A stretch of 64,000 bases of DNA from CAYRHJ01 sp964424105 (GTDB lineage Bacteria > Planctomycetota > Phycisphaerae > UBA1845): assembly GCA_964424105.1 (NCBI GenBank), contig CAYRHJ010000015.1:1-64000 (forward strand). Reading direction: 5' to 3'. The notes under the pieces were generated by a model. It was not told the origin of the DNA. It did not search any database and saw only the letters and a list, made by a program, of their open reading frames with translations. The translations under genes were made by a program, and so were the position numbers. Below are positions 53,517 to 62,655 of the stretch, one piece after another. Numbering within the stretch: position 1 is the stretch's first letter; every line of letters starts with the position of its first letter.

Positions 53517-54586
53517 TGCACCGATCGAAGTTCCCAATCGCCATGACCGCCCTGTTGTGGGGCACGGTCTCCGGATGCGCCATCGTCCCAAAATCCCTGC
53601 CCGCCGCGGAAAAAAAAGAACTGGTCCAGCGGGCCGTTCACGCGGTGAAACAAGCCGTGCGTTACGAACACGCCGGGTCGATTCGGGCCATGGGAATCGA
53701 GATCCTTCAGCGGCATCTGGGAATCGACGCTCGTCCCTGGGTGCGCCTCGCCCTACAGGACAAGGAACCGGGCGTTCGTTTCGCGGCCCTCTTGGCCGCC
53801 GGAAGCTCGAAAGATTCGCAATCCGAACCGCTGATCCGATCGCTTTGCGAGGACCCGGACCCCAATCTGCAATTGGGCGCGTTCTACGCGTTGCACCAAC
53901 TCGGCGACACCCAATATGCCGCCCGCATGCCGCCCCTTCTTTTGAACCATCCGTCACCGGACGTCCGGCGCAACACCGCCTTCATACTTGGCTTGATAGG
54001 GGAACCCGGCGCCGTGTCACTGCTCGCTCGAGCCATGAAAGATGCCGACGATTCCGTGCGGGATCAGGCCCTCATCTCGATGGCCCGGCTCCGAAACGCG
54101 GAGGCGATTCAACAACTGACTTTTTCAGCCAACTCGGGCGACGGACTTCGACGGGTCCAAGCCCTGAACGCCTTGGCGGAGCTTGATTCCAAGCCCTTGC
54201 TCAAGACCTTTCATTACAAGCTGACCGAAGGCGAGTTCATCGAGGTCCGACTGGCAGCCGCACGTGGTTTGGGGCGATTAGGCAACGCCCAAGGGTTTAA
54301 CTTGGCGATGGAGGCACTGGAATTCAACCATCCCGACAGAAGCGTGCCCGATGATCCGCCGCGTGAACAGATCATGCGCGTCCGACAACTCGCCGCACGG
54401 GCCGTGGGAGCCATCGGCGATGAACGCGCTCTTTCCGCCCTGCGCCGCTGCATGGAAGACCCCGTCGATCCTCGCATTCAATTAGCCGCCGCCGACGCCA
54501 TTCTGGAAATCGCAGGACCTCCCGCCAACGATTCGCTACCTTGGGCTGACAGCGGAAATCGAATATCGCCGGGAGACCGCCCTTGA
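53513..54586 (+). CDS. HEAT-repeat lipoprotein coupled to lnt and mreD
   Basis: 357 residues with a lipobox (LLWGTVSGC), so it is probably an envelope lipoprotein that would itself be an Lnt substrate. At least six HEAT/PBS-like helix pairs follow, such as PWVRLALQDKEPGVRFAALL, PNLQLGAFYALHQLGDTQY, SPDVRRNTAFILGLIGEPGA and DSVRDQALISMARLRNAEAI. It overlaps lnt upstream (ATGA) and mreD downstream (TTGA). Location in the elongation-machinery cluster suggests an envelope scaffold role (inference). Confidence 0.8.
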   Translation: MMHRSKFPIAMTALLWGTVSGCAIVPKSLPAAEKKELVQRAVHAVKQAVRYEHAGSIRAMGIEILQRHLGIDARPWVRLALQDKEPGVRFAALLAAGSSKDSQSEPLIRSLCEDPDPNLQLGAFYALHQLGDTQYAARMPPLLLNHPSPDVRRNTAFILGLIGEPGAVSLLARAMKDADDSVRDQALISMARLRNAEAIQQLTFSANSGDGLRRVQALNALAELDSKPLLKTFHYKLTEGEFIEVRLAAARGLGRLGNAQGFNLAMEALEFNHPDRSVPDDPPREQIMRVRQLAARAVGAIGDERALSALRRCMEDPVDPRIQLAAADAILEIAGPPANDSLPWADSGNRISPGDRP

Positions 54587-55116
54587 ACTGGTTCATGTTC
54601 GGATGCTGCCTGTTGCTGGCCGTTACCGCCCAAACCACTCTAACGCCCCTGATCAATCTCTACACCGTTCGACCGGACGTATTATTCATTCTGGTCGTTT
54701 TTTTCGCGCTCTATCTCAACGCGCCATCCGCACACCTGGCTGGCTGGATCCTGGGCTTGGTAGCCGACTTAACCAGCGTGGAACGCAACGGCCTATTCGC
54801 GCTGACGTTCCTGATAGCGGCCATCCTCGTCCATTCGATTCGCCGCGTCGTGTTTCTGAAAAACACGGTAACACACTTCGCCGTGACACTCCTCGCCGGA
54901 TTACTCGTACAGCTCGTTTTTGTCGTCTATCGATTTTTCGTCTTGGATGAATTTCATATCGGAATGTCGCGTTTGCTGTCGGAATCCGTCTTGGCGGCGA
55001 GTTGGACGGCGGTCTGGGCCGTGCCCATTCACGCCGCCCTATGCAAAGGCTCCCGCTGGCTCGGACTGCACGTGTCATCATACTCCCACGCCGGATTACA
55101 TTCCGTTTCAGGATGA
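54583..55116 (+). CDS. mreD: Rod-shape-determining membrane protein MreD
   Basis: 177 residues starting at TTG (54583), which overlaps the HEAT gene stop. About five hydrophobic helices. The segment RPDVLFILVVFFALYLNAPS, then GWILGLVADLTSVERNGLFA, is typical of MreD. It is part of the elongasome that guides side-wall peptidoglycan synthesis. The usual mreB and mreC neighbours are absent; mrdA follows after 4 nt. Confidence 0.82.
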   Translation: MNWFMFGCCLLLAVTAQTTLTPLINLYTVRPDVLFILVVFFALYLNAPSAHLAGWILGLVADLTSVERNGLFALTFLIAAILVHSIRRVVFLKNTVTHFAVTLLAGLLVQLVFVVYRFFVLDEFHIGMSRLLSESVLAASWTAVWAVPIHAALCKGSRWLGLHVSSYSHAGLHSVSG

Positions 55117-55120
55117 CGCG

Positions 55121-57223
55121 ATGTTCCAGCAGCGACTCAAACACTTGCTTTGCGGCGGCGCCTTGCTGACGGGTATCGTCGTATTCAGGCTCATCGACCT
55201 GCAAATCGTCCGCGCCGAATACTATCGCGACCGTGCCGAAGACGTGCTGCTCCGACCGGCCAAGACCCTGCCGTTCGCTCGCGGCCGAATTCTCGATCGC
55301 TGCGGTCGCGTCCTCGCAGCCGACGAGCCTTGTTGGGAAATTTCCGTTCAATTCGACCGCCTGAAAGACGATTTGTCCGACGTTCCACAGAACTCGGCTG
55401 ATGCGGACCTGTGGACGCTCCTCAGCTCGTTCAGCCACGAGCCGCTTGACGTTCTTCACCAGCGCCGCATGGAAATTGTGAACAAGGTCCGACGTTGGGC
55501 CGGCGTCGTCAGTGACCGTTTCGGCTACGAAGTGCCCATCCGCGAACAGAAAATCGCCCACCCCATCGTCACAGGCTTGGATGATCAAGCCCAAATCTCC
55601 GCTCGATTGCGATTTGATCAACACCCCGACGTCTCCATCGACCACGGCAGCCGACGCATCTATGACCCGCACCCTTCGCTGGGACATTTACTGGGACATT
55701 TAGGCTCCGTCAGCGACGACGACCTCGCCAATGACACCTTGCACGACGATCCGCTAGCCTCCTACACCGTAACAGACTCCAAAGGCATCGCGGGCATCGA
55801 ATACGCCGCGGAACACACGTTGCGCGGTCGCAGGGGCCGGCTTCGATCCAATCGCCAAGGTGACGTCGTTGAGCACACACCAGCCGTGAACGGACAGGAC
55901 GTCTCCTTGACTCTACACATCGGACTACAGGACGCCCTGTACAAAATGCTCGACCGTGAAGTCCATCAGGGGCCATTCTCCACGGGCGCCGCCTTGGTCG
56001 TCTTACATGTCCCCACTCGCGAGGTCCTCGCTCTCGTCTCCTACCCCGGCTTCGACGCAAATCAGCTCAGGGCCCGCTACGACGATCTTCGCCGCGACAC
56101 CAAACACACCCCGCTGCGATTTCGCGCGCTGGCCAACACCTACGAACCCGGCTCCATCGTCAAACCCCTCACCTGCATCGCCGCGCTGGCCGGCGGACTC
56201 ATCACCACCACCGATACCTTCCACTGCAACGGGTACTATCTGCCAAACGTCCGTGACCGATTGCGCTGCTGGCAGATTTCCGGCACCCAGCAGCGCAAGG
56301 CCCACGCCTCCGTCAACGTGTCCGCTGCCCTAGCCGGAAGTTGCAACGTCTTCATGTATCACCTCGGCGACCTATTGGGCGTCGATGCGCTCACCGGCTA
56401 TTTCGACATGGCCGGCTTCGGGCGATCGACCGGCATCGGCCTTTTGGAGGAACGCTCCGGAATCAACCCCACCGCGGATTGGCTCATGACCCATCGCAAC
56501 GCACCCGCCACCGCCGGCCGCGCTAAAAACTTCGCCATCGGACAGGGCGAGTTAAGCATCACGCCGTTGCAGGCCGCCAATCTCATGGCCGTCTACGCTT
56601 CCGGTGATTGGCGCCCAATCTCCATCGTACGCGACTCCGCCCCTCGCGAAACATGGAAACTCCCCGTAGACGCCGATTCATGGCTGGCAGTTCGCGACGG
56701 CCTTTTCCGGGTCACAAACGATCCCATCGGCGGGACAGCCTATCACACCGCCCATTGGACGAACGGGCGATACACGCTTTGCGGCAAGACCGGAAGCGCG
56801 ACGACACCGCCCTCGCCGACACACTATCGAGTGGATTACTTCGATGCGGACGGTCAGGCTGCTTCGCGCGTCGTCCCCGCGAAAGTGCGGTCGCACGCCA
56901 TCGAGGAATTCCAACGTTTGTATCCCCAAGCCATTCTTGACGAACGGGCCAACGTACGCGTCGAGGCCTATTGGCCGCCCAACCCGGACGATTCCGACGA
57001 GCGATACGCCCACGCATGGTTTGCGGGTTACTTGCAACCCGTCGATTCCTATGGACGGGCCTTACACGACCAGCCGCCGCCGATCGCCTTCGCCCTGGTG
57101 GTCGAGTTCGGCGGCAGCGGCGGTTTCACCGCCGGTCCCATCGCCAAGGACGTGGCTGCTATCATTTGTGATCATTTGGGTGAATCGCTCGATCCCGATC
57201 AAGACGTGAAAGTTGACCGCTAA
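55121..57223 (+). CDS. mrdA: Penicillin-binding protein 2 (elongation transpeptidase)
   Basis: 700 residues from the ATG at 55121 (AGGATGACGCG before it); a longer frame reaches into mreD. One N-terminal helix (LLCGGALLTGIVVFRLIDLQ), a pedestal/dimerisation region and a transpeptidase domain with EPGSIVKP (SxxK, near 345), AGSCNVF (SxN, near 406) and LCGKTGSAT (KTG, near 556). It cross-links peptidoglycan with RodA, encoded five nt downstream. The catalytic domain has inserts near the C-terminus (about 590-650) beyond the family norm. Confidence 0.93.
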   Translation: MFQQRLKHLLCGGALLTGIVVFRLIDLQIVRAEYYRDRAEDVLLRPAKTLPFARGRILDRCGRVLAADEPCWEISVQFDRLKDDLSDVPQNSADADLWTLLSSFSHEPLDVLHQRRMEIVNKVRRWAGVVSDRFGYEVPIREQKIAHPIVTGLDDQAQISARLRFDQHPDVSIDHGSRRIYDPHPSLGHLLGHLGSVSDDDLANDTLHDDPLASYTVTDSKGIAGIEYAAEHTLRGRRGRLRSNRQGDVVEHTPAVNGQDVSLTLHIGLQDALYKMLDREVHQGPFSTGAALVVLHVPTREVLALVSYPGFDANQLRARYDDLRRDTKHTPLRFRALANTYEPGSIVKPLTCIAALAGGLITTTDTFHCNGYYLPNVRDRLRCWQISGTQQRKAHASVNVSAALAGSCNVFMYHLGDLLGVDALTGYFDMAGFGRSTGIGLLEERSGINPTADWLMTHRNAPATAGRAKNFAIGQGELSITPLQAANLMAVYASGDWRPISIVRDSAPRETWKLPVDADSWLAVRDGLFRVTNDPIGGTAYHTAHWTNGRYTLCGKTGSATTPPSPTHYRVDYFDADGQAASRVVPAKVRSHAIEEFQRLYPQAILDERANVRVEAYWPPNPDDSDERYAHAWFAGYLQPVDSYGRALHDQPPPIAFALVVEFGGSGGFTAGPIAKDVAAIICDHLGESLDPDQDVKVDR

Positions 57224-57228
57224 ACAAC

Positions 57229-58503
57229 ATGCGACTCTCCCGACTCACCCAGCCCGGTTGGGCCATCGTCTTCGCCGCGGCCACGCTCTTCGTCATCGGC
57301 CTCCTTTCGATTTATGCAACGGAAACCGATTCCTCCGATTGGCCACGTAACACCATCAAGCAACTCGCAACCTTGCTGCTGGGCATCGGCATTTCCATGG
57401 CCATCCTTCGCCTGCAATATGATTGGTTCATGCGTCATGCCGGGCTGATCGTCGCATTGGCCGTGGCTGCATTGGTCCCGCTCGTCTTAGCGCGCTACAT
57501 TTCGTTCGGAAACCTGATTCCTCACCGCCGCGGATCGTATCGATGGATTCAATTGCCCGCATTCCAATTGCAACCGTCGGAATTCATGAAGGTCGCCTAC
57601 ATCATTGGATTGGCCGCTTACCTCCGCTTTCGACAAAATTACCGCACCTTCAAGGGTCTGCTCATCCCCGTTCTCGGCTCCGCGATTCCAATGTTCCTCA
57701 TTCTGCTCGAACCGGATCTCGGCACCGTCCTGCTCATGATCCCCGTGTTGTTCGTCATGCTCTACGTTGCCGGCGCCAAAATCAAACACTTAGCCGCCCT
57801 CGCCGGAATCGGCCTGATGGCGGCGCCCCTCGCGTGGGTTGGCATGCAACCCTATCAGAAGTCACGTTTCCTCGGCGTGCTGTTTCAGTCGGACGCCTTG
57901 CGCGAACGGATCATCCAGCAACCCGACAAGTTCGATTTCCTGGCCACTCCACGACAGGCACTCCAATGGGAAGTCGATAGCGGAATGCAGCTCCTGCGTT
58001 CCAAGGCCGCGCTCGGTTCCGGCGCGATGACCGGCCAAGGTTGGCGACAAGGGACTTTCGTCGAATACAACTTTTTGCCCGACCGACACAATGATTTTGT
58101 TTTCGCCATCGTGGGACACCAATGGGGCTTCATGGGTTGCCTGCTGGTCCTGCTCTGCTACGGCGTGATCGTGTTGGCCGGCGTCGAAATCACAGCCTCC
58201 AACGACGAGCCTTTCGCCAGATTGCTCGCGGTCGGCGTCATCGCCCTCATGACCAGCCAAGCCATGATCAACATCGGAATGACCCTCGGCCTGATGCCGA
58301 TCACCGGCATGACGCTTCCGTTCGTCAGCTACGGCGGCAGCAGCCTGTTAACCAATATGATCGCCATCAGCCTGCTACTGAGTGTCGGCCGCCGCCGCCC
58401 GTTTTTACTGGCCAATCGCCCGTTCGAATTCGGAAGATCGCAGTCCTCCGCCTCCGAGCTACGCCCCATGCCGACCTATCGCTCGCGAAATTTCAACACC
58501 TGA
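57229..58503 (+). CDS. rodA: RodA/FtsW-family lipid II polymerase
   Basis: 424 residues, about ten membrane helices. Family signatures: RGSYRWIQLPAFQLQPSEFM, LLEPDLGTVLLMIPVLFVML, then the WGFMG segment and GMTLGLMPITGMTLPFVSYG with GGSS. This is the SEDS glycosyltransferase that works with PBP2 to extend the side wall. Position directly after mrdA marks it as RodA rather than FtsW. Confidence 0.94.
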   Translation: MRLSRLTQPGWAIVFAAATLFVIGLLSIYATETDSSDWPRNTIKQLATLLLGIGISMAILRLQYDWFMRHAGLIVALAVAALVPLVLARYISFGNLIPHRRGSYRWIQLPAFQLQPSEFMKVAYIIGLAAYLRFRQNYRTFKGLLIPVLGSAIPMFLILLEPDLGTVLLMIPVLFVMLYVAGAKIKHLAALAGIGLMAAPLAWVGMQPYQKSRFLGVLFQSDALRERIIQQPDKFDFLATPRQALQWEVDSGMQLLRSKAALGSGAMTGQGWRQGTFVEYNFLPDRHNDFVFAIVGHQWGFMGCLLVLLCYGVIVLAGVEITASNDEPFARLLAVGVIALMTSQAMINIGMTLGLMPITGMTLPFVSYGGSSLLTNMIAISLLLSVGRRRPFLLANRPFEFGRSQSSASELRPMPTYRSRNFNT

Positions 58504-58698
58504 ACGTTGAACCGCGACCCTTTTTTCAACTCGGCATGCAACCCTCTTCGCGACCATATCAGGTGCCTGCGACATGGCGACGAAGCCCGAAAACATCGCA
58601 ACACGGTCGCGTCCGATCAGATCCAGCGCCATCCAAATGCCCGCGGGGGGGACGACGAAATAAGACGTGAATCTATCCGGGACTCGTTTCCACTGCGC

Positions 58699-58724
58699 CT
58701 TGTTAGCTTATATTGTATACAAGG
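58699..58724. promoter_or_regulatory. Palindromic site upstream of the small 106-residue gene
   Basis: CCTTGT (58699-58704) and ACAAGG (58719-58724) flank TTGTATACAA (58713-58722), a perfect 10-bp palindrome. AT-rich TTATATTG resembles a -10 element. It lies about 130 nt before the start of the next gene. Nothing else is seen in the gap 58504-58851. Confidence 0.35.
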
Positions 58725-58851
58725 TTAGCGGGAATGCCGGCCAACGGACAGGGGGGATGCCCTCGAAATCCCCGCGCCGACCCACTCGATTGCTTTGTTT
58801 CACAATTTGAATCCTGTCCCGCAACGACTGACAGGAAGGGGGCTTAGTCCG

Positions 58852-59172
58852 ATGTCAAATGCAACACGTGTACAGCCTATAGGACCTGACCAGGCCTTGG
58901 CCTTGTCGCCCCAGGAACAATCCACATTGGACCGCGAGCTTGAACGGATCAACCAGGCCCTGATTGGCATACGACACAGCGAGGGATTCTTGAGCGTCAA
59001 CCTCCGGACTATCGGACAGCGCGTCCTCGATGAAATCATCCGCCAATATGAACTCGCCGGTTGGGGCAGCGTTGAGGTGGACCGGGAAAACAACTCGCTT
59101 CGATTCTATACGCGCCGATTCCTCAAAGGCGCCAAACAACCGAACATCAGCCGACTCCGTCCCGTCGCGTAA
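58852..59172 (+). CDS. Small hypothetical protein
   Basis: 106 residues; I chose the ATG at 58852 because ACAGGAAGGGGG lies upstream. The product is helical and charged (LSPQEQSTLDRELERINQAL, LRTIGQRVLDEIIRQYELAG) with a C-terminal beta hairpin (SVEVDRENNSLRFYTRRF). No membrane segment or known domain. Confidence 0.5.
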   Translation: MSNATRVQPIGPDQALALSPQEQSTLDRELERINQALIGIRHSEGFLSVNLRTIGQRVLDEIIRQYELAGWGSVEVDRENNSLRFYTRRFLKGAKQPNISRLRPVA

Positions 59173-59288
59173 CGCGCTGAATTCGCGGGACGAATCAGAC
59201 CTTGACACCCGCCGTTTTTCGCGTGATGGATGGTCGATTACGAGCGTCAGCGCGTGACGATACGACGATCGTATGATACCGTTAAACC

Positions 59289-60119
59289 ATGAATAGGACA
59301 TGGTTGATCACGGGCTGTTCGACAGGCTTTGGCCGACTTTTGGCTCAAACGCTGCTCGACAGGGGCGAGTCCGTCGCCGCCACCGCCCGCAACGTCGATC
59401 AATTGGCTGACATTGGGCCGGACGCGGGCGGGAAAATCGCCCGATTGGCGATGGATGTCACCCGCGGGTCACAGATCAGAACCGCCATCCAGGCCGCATA
59501 CGAGCAGTTCGGTCGAATCGACGTTCTCGTGAATAACGCCGGGTATGGATACTTCTCCACGCACGAAGAAGGCGACATCGATGAAATCCGGCGAATGTTC
59601 GAGACCAACGTGATGGGTCTGATTCGCGTCACCCAAGCCGTGCTGCCCGAAATGCGGGTTAGAAAGAGCGGCGTCATCGTGAACGTCAGCAGCATCGCCG
59701 GCCGGGTCGCATTCCCCCGATCGAGTTTCTACAGCGCGTCCAAATTCGCGGTCGAAGCCATCAGCGAATCGCTGCATCATGAAGTCCGCCCGTTGGGCAT
59801 TCGCGTCATCGTGATCGAGCCGGGTTCTTTCGATACGGATTTCGGGCCGCGGTCAGCCGTCCGATCACCGGGACTAACCGACCCCAGCGCGCCATACGCG
59901 GCCCAGGCGGCCACGTGGTCCGCCGTCGCTGCCAAGCTGCTGCCCCGTAGACAAGATCCTATGGTGGTCGTGGAACGCATCATCGAGTGTGTCAATCGAA
60001 ACGAAGGCTTTCTGCGCGTTCCCGTCGGGACGGACGCCATATCGCTCGTACAGGTACGCGAATCATCCGGTGAGGCCGAGTTTATCAGAACCATGAATGC
60101 GCGATACAACGCCCCATAA
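59289..60119 (+). CDS. Short-chain dehydrogenase/reductase
   Basis: 276 residues, classical SDR: LITGCSTGFGRLLA (NAD(P) loop), DVLVNNAGYGYF, VNVSSIAGRV and FYSASKFAVEAIS (Tyr-x-x-x-Lys). The TGCSTGFG form is typical of oxidoreductases annotated as steroid- or acyl-like, but the substrate cannot be inferred. It stands alone between two unrelated small genes. Confidence 0.9.
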   Translation: MNRTWLITGCSTGFGRLLAQTLLDRGESVAATARNVDQLADIGPDAGGKIARLAMDVTRGSQIRTAIQAAYEQFGRIDVLVNNAGYGYFSTHEEGDIDEIRRMFETNVMGLIRVTQAVLPEMRVRKSGVIVNVSSIAGRVAFPRSSFYSASKFAVEAISESLHHEVRPLGIRVIVIEPGSFDTDFGPRSAVRSPGLTDPSAPYAAQAATWSAVAAKLLPRRQDPMVVVERIIECVNRNEGFLRVPVGTDAISLVQVRESSGEAEFIRTMNARYNAP

Positions 60120-60297
60120 TCCAGCCGCCATACCAAGACCCGCTTTTTCCGCACGTCCGCCGCCGCGCAGGCCGAATCAAGAACCAGTGCGCCGTTTGTG
60201 TTTTGCAATCGCCGGCGTGTATTACATCGTATACTGTGGAGAGGCACGTGGGTGGCCTTCGAGGCAGGACCATTTGCATATCATCCGGAGGTAATCT

Positions 60298-60675
60298 GTG
60301 AACGCCGTAGACATCAAGGAATTCGTGCCGCTCAATCGCCAAAACCTCACCAAACTGATCGAGAATCGTCATGCCAGCGACGGACACGGCAAAGCCCGGC
60401 GACGATTGTCGCGCTGGCCATTCCCCGGTCCGTTGCAAATCTGGTTGAAAACGGCCGCCGGCGAGGAACTCGAAATTTTCGGCACGTGTCATAATCTCAA
60501 CGAGCACGGCGCCGGAGTAAGCTGCGAACGATACATCGAGCCTGGCACGCGCGTCCCCATTGCCATCCACCAACCGGAGGCCACTTACCACGGCGAGGGT
60601 GTCGTCCGCCACTGCACCCCGTCAAGATCCGAATATTTCATCGGTATCGAATTCGTCGAAACCGACATGGATTAG
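60298..60675 (+). CDS. PilZ-like domain protein
   Basis: 125 residues starting at GTG with GGAGGT six nt upstream. The segment GKARRRLSRWPF fits the RxxxR half of a PilZ cyclic-di-GMP site; the usual (D/N)xSxxG is NLNEHG (CHNLNEHGAGVSCERYI), a degenerate form with Asn for Ser. The beta-barrel order (TRVPIAIHQP, GEGVVRHCTPSRSEYFIGIE) is right. It could bind c-di-GMP weakly or not at all. It is a candidate receptor for signalling that involves the HD-GYP gene at 17.6 kb. Confidence 0.65.
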   Translation: MNAVDIKEFVPLNRQNLTKLIENRHASDGHGKARRRLSRWPFPGPLQIWLKTAAGEELEIFGTCHNLNEHGAGVSCERYIEPGTRVPIAIHQPEATYHGEGVVRHCTPSRSEYFIGIEFVETDMD

Positions 60676-60701
60676 TCGCCGCCCAAAATCGCAACGGCCA
60701 T

Positions 60702-60860
60702 GTCATTCCGGGCCAGGTCGTCATTGCGCGCAGGCCGCCATTCCGCGCAATCCGTCATTCCGCGCAAGCCGTCATTCCGCGCAATCCGTCATTCCGGCGC
60801 AAGCCGGAATCCAGCCGTCAAGACGCTGACCTGGACTCCGGCTTTCGCCGGAGTGACGAC
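60702..60860. repeat. Six 17-nt tandem units and type B palindromes
   Basis: Units of the form GTCATTCCGCGCAA(G/T)CC, with small variations, run from about 60702 to 60800. They end in a full CCGGCGCAAGCCGG palindrome, and a second (CTCCGGCTTTCGCCGGAG) follows by 60860. They abut the lpxA stop. Confidence 0.85.
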
Positions 60861-60867
60861 GGGGTCA

Positions 60868-61677
60868 TCAGGTTGGTGCGGCCATCGCCGGCGTGACCGG
60901 GCTTCGCCGACCACCAATAATGCCGCGTTTCGACGGGTCGCGCAAAAAGCCGACGATCTGCCGGCCGGGCGCAGAAACCAATTCACGATCCAATCGATCA
61001 ATCGCATCCTGTAGACCGCGACCTGATCGATACAAAATCCTATAGGCCTGCTTGATTTCCAGACGCTCCTCGCTCGTAAACCCCGCCCGACGCACGCCCA
61101 CCACATTCACGCCCACGCATTCGTCGCGTCCGTCAGCCATGAAAAACGGTGGAATGTCCCGACTGATTTTCGTAAGTCCTCCGACCATCACCAGTCGGCC
61201 AACGCGCACAAACTGGTGAATTCCGACGTACGCAGACAGGAACGCCCCGTCCCCGATTTCGGCATAACCCGCCAGGAGCGCCCCATTCGCCATTTTCACG
61301 TCGTTTCCCATACGCACGTTGTGGGCGATGTGCGCGTAGGCCATGATATAGCAACGTTCGCCCACCACCGTTTCGGATTCCGCTTTCGTCCCGCGATGAA
61401 TGGATGCGCCTTCCCGCACCACCGTTCCATCGCCGATTCGGCAATAACTGCGACCGTCTTTGTAGGCCAAGTCCTGCGGAAGATGACCGATCACCGCGTG
61501 GGGATGAATCTGACAATCCGCGCCGATCGTCGTGCCCCCGCCAATGTAGGCATGCGGATAGATGCAGCATCGCGGGCCGATCGTCACCGGCCCGTCGATG
61601 ATAGCGTACGCCCGCACGTCCGCCGTGGCATCCACGTCGGCCTTGGAATCCACAATCGCCGTCGGATGAATAGCCAT
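60868..61677 (-). CDS. lpxA: UDP-N-acetylglucosamine acyltransferase (lipid A synthesis)
   Basis: 269 residues from the ATG at 61677 (MAIHPTAIVD); upstream in-frame starts add residues atypical of LpxA. A left-handed beta helix of hexapeptide repeats is clear: VTIGPRCCIYPHAYIGGGTT, IHPHAVIGHLPQDLAYKDGR and TVVGERCYIMAYAHIAHNV. His119 in AHIAHNV is the probable catalytic base. Residues 195-255 form the C-terminal helical part. Its presence implies lipid A and an outer membrane. The last residues, SPVTPAMAAPT, are encoded by DNA resembling a type B repeat. Confidence 0.92.
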   Translation of the reverse strand: MAIHPTAIVDSKADVDATADVRAYAIIDGPVTIGPRCCIYPHAYIGGGTTIGADCQIHPHAVIGHLPQDLAYKDGRSYCRIGDGTVVREGASIHRGTKAESETVVGERCYIMAYAHIAHNVRMGNDVKMANGALLAGYAEIGDGAFLSAYVGIHQFVRVGRLVMVGGLTKISRDIPPFFMADGRDECVGVNVVGVRRAGFTSEERLEIKQAYRILYRSGRGLQDAIDRLDRELVSAPGRQIVGFLRDPSKRGIIGGRRSPVTPAMAAPT

Positions 61678-61931
61678 GAGCGAATCATACGGCATTATCT
61701 TGCCAGGAAAAGAACGCGACCGGACAAATGCGATTGTTCGGCCTTGACGCATTATATTATCGGACTATGGTGATTGTGTTCTGGTTCAAACGGTTCCCAA
61801 CGTGTTTCCTGACAAATATTTACGCAACAATCGGCATTCGAGGGGCGTTATGCCTGTTCATGTAAACCAATATCACCGGTTATAGTATCACTGCGCAGAT
61901 TCGATGATCGGAATGGATAAAACGTGACCTG

Positions 61932-62546
61932 ATGTTGTCGCCGCTAATCAAATCGATGGGTTCACGTCGCGGGTTCACGCTCATTGAGCTGTTGGTGGTC
62001 ATTTCCGTCATCGCCTTGCTGTTATCGATCCTGCTTCCATCGTTTCGATCGGCCCGGCGGCAGGCCAAGATGACGGTTTGCGGGACCCACCTGCGACAGA
62101 TCGGCGTAGCCATGCAAGGGTACATCCAATCGCACGGCGATCGGTTTCCATTCGCGTCGCAGTTTCCGTCGATTGGGCCCATTCCGATAGACGCGGATGA
62201 ACCGATCTATATCGCCGAAGTGCTCGAAACCTACGTGAACAACAACACGAAAGTTTTCCAATGCCCAGCCGACCTGCCCGGACGTGAAACTCGTCCCGCC
62301 CCTAACACAGGAAAAAGCTATTTTCAGTCGGAGCGTTCCAGCTATGAATACCGATCACGAATGTTGGGCGGCAGAAACATGGACGAGATGGCCAACATGT
62401 TTGAACAGTTTTCCGGCGACGTCATACCGGTCAACACGATCTGGTACATGAGAGATTGGGTTGGCTTTCATGCCCAAAAATCACAGGGCCGATCCAGAAA
62501 CTACTTGTACGTTGACGGTCACGTGGCCGATTTTGAAAAGTTTTGA
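61932..62546 (+). CDS. Pseudopilin-like protein with planctomycete N-terminus
   Basis: 204 residues. The prepilin cleavage/methylation motif SRRGFTLIELLVVISVIALL is followed by LLPSFRSARRQAKMTVCGTHL and ends with YLYVDGHVADF, the C-terminal DG motif of this family in planctomycetes. It is processed by a prepilin peptidase and assembled in the inner membrane or periplasm; partners are not encoded here. The start could also be the internal ATG at 61956. Confidence 0.85.
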   Translation: MLSPLIKSMGSRRGFTLIELLVVISVIALLLSILLPSFRSARRQAKMTVCGTHLRQIGVAMQGYIQSHGDRFPFASQFPSIGPIPIDADEPIYIAEVLETYVNNNTKVFQCPADLPGRETRPAPNTGKSYFQSERSSYEYRSRMLGGRNMDEMANMFEQFSGDVIPVNTIWYMRDWVGFHAQKSQGRSRNYLYVDGHVADFEKF

Positions 62547-62655
62547 AAATACGAGGCGCGTCGAGCTTGGTATAACGTTGTGGGCGATGCGAAGCCGAGC
62601 AAGTTGGCCGAGAGTTCGGAATCGCAAGGGGTTGGCAGCGAAAGGAAAACGAGCC

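Noticed and set aside
54920..55120. Longer mrdA frame starting inside mreD
   Set aside because: The 67-codon extension has no ribosome site and overlaps mreD; PBP2 normally begins just before its membrane helix, as it does from 55121.
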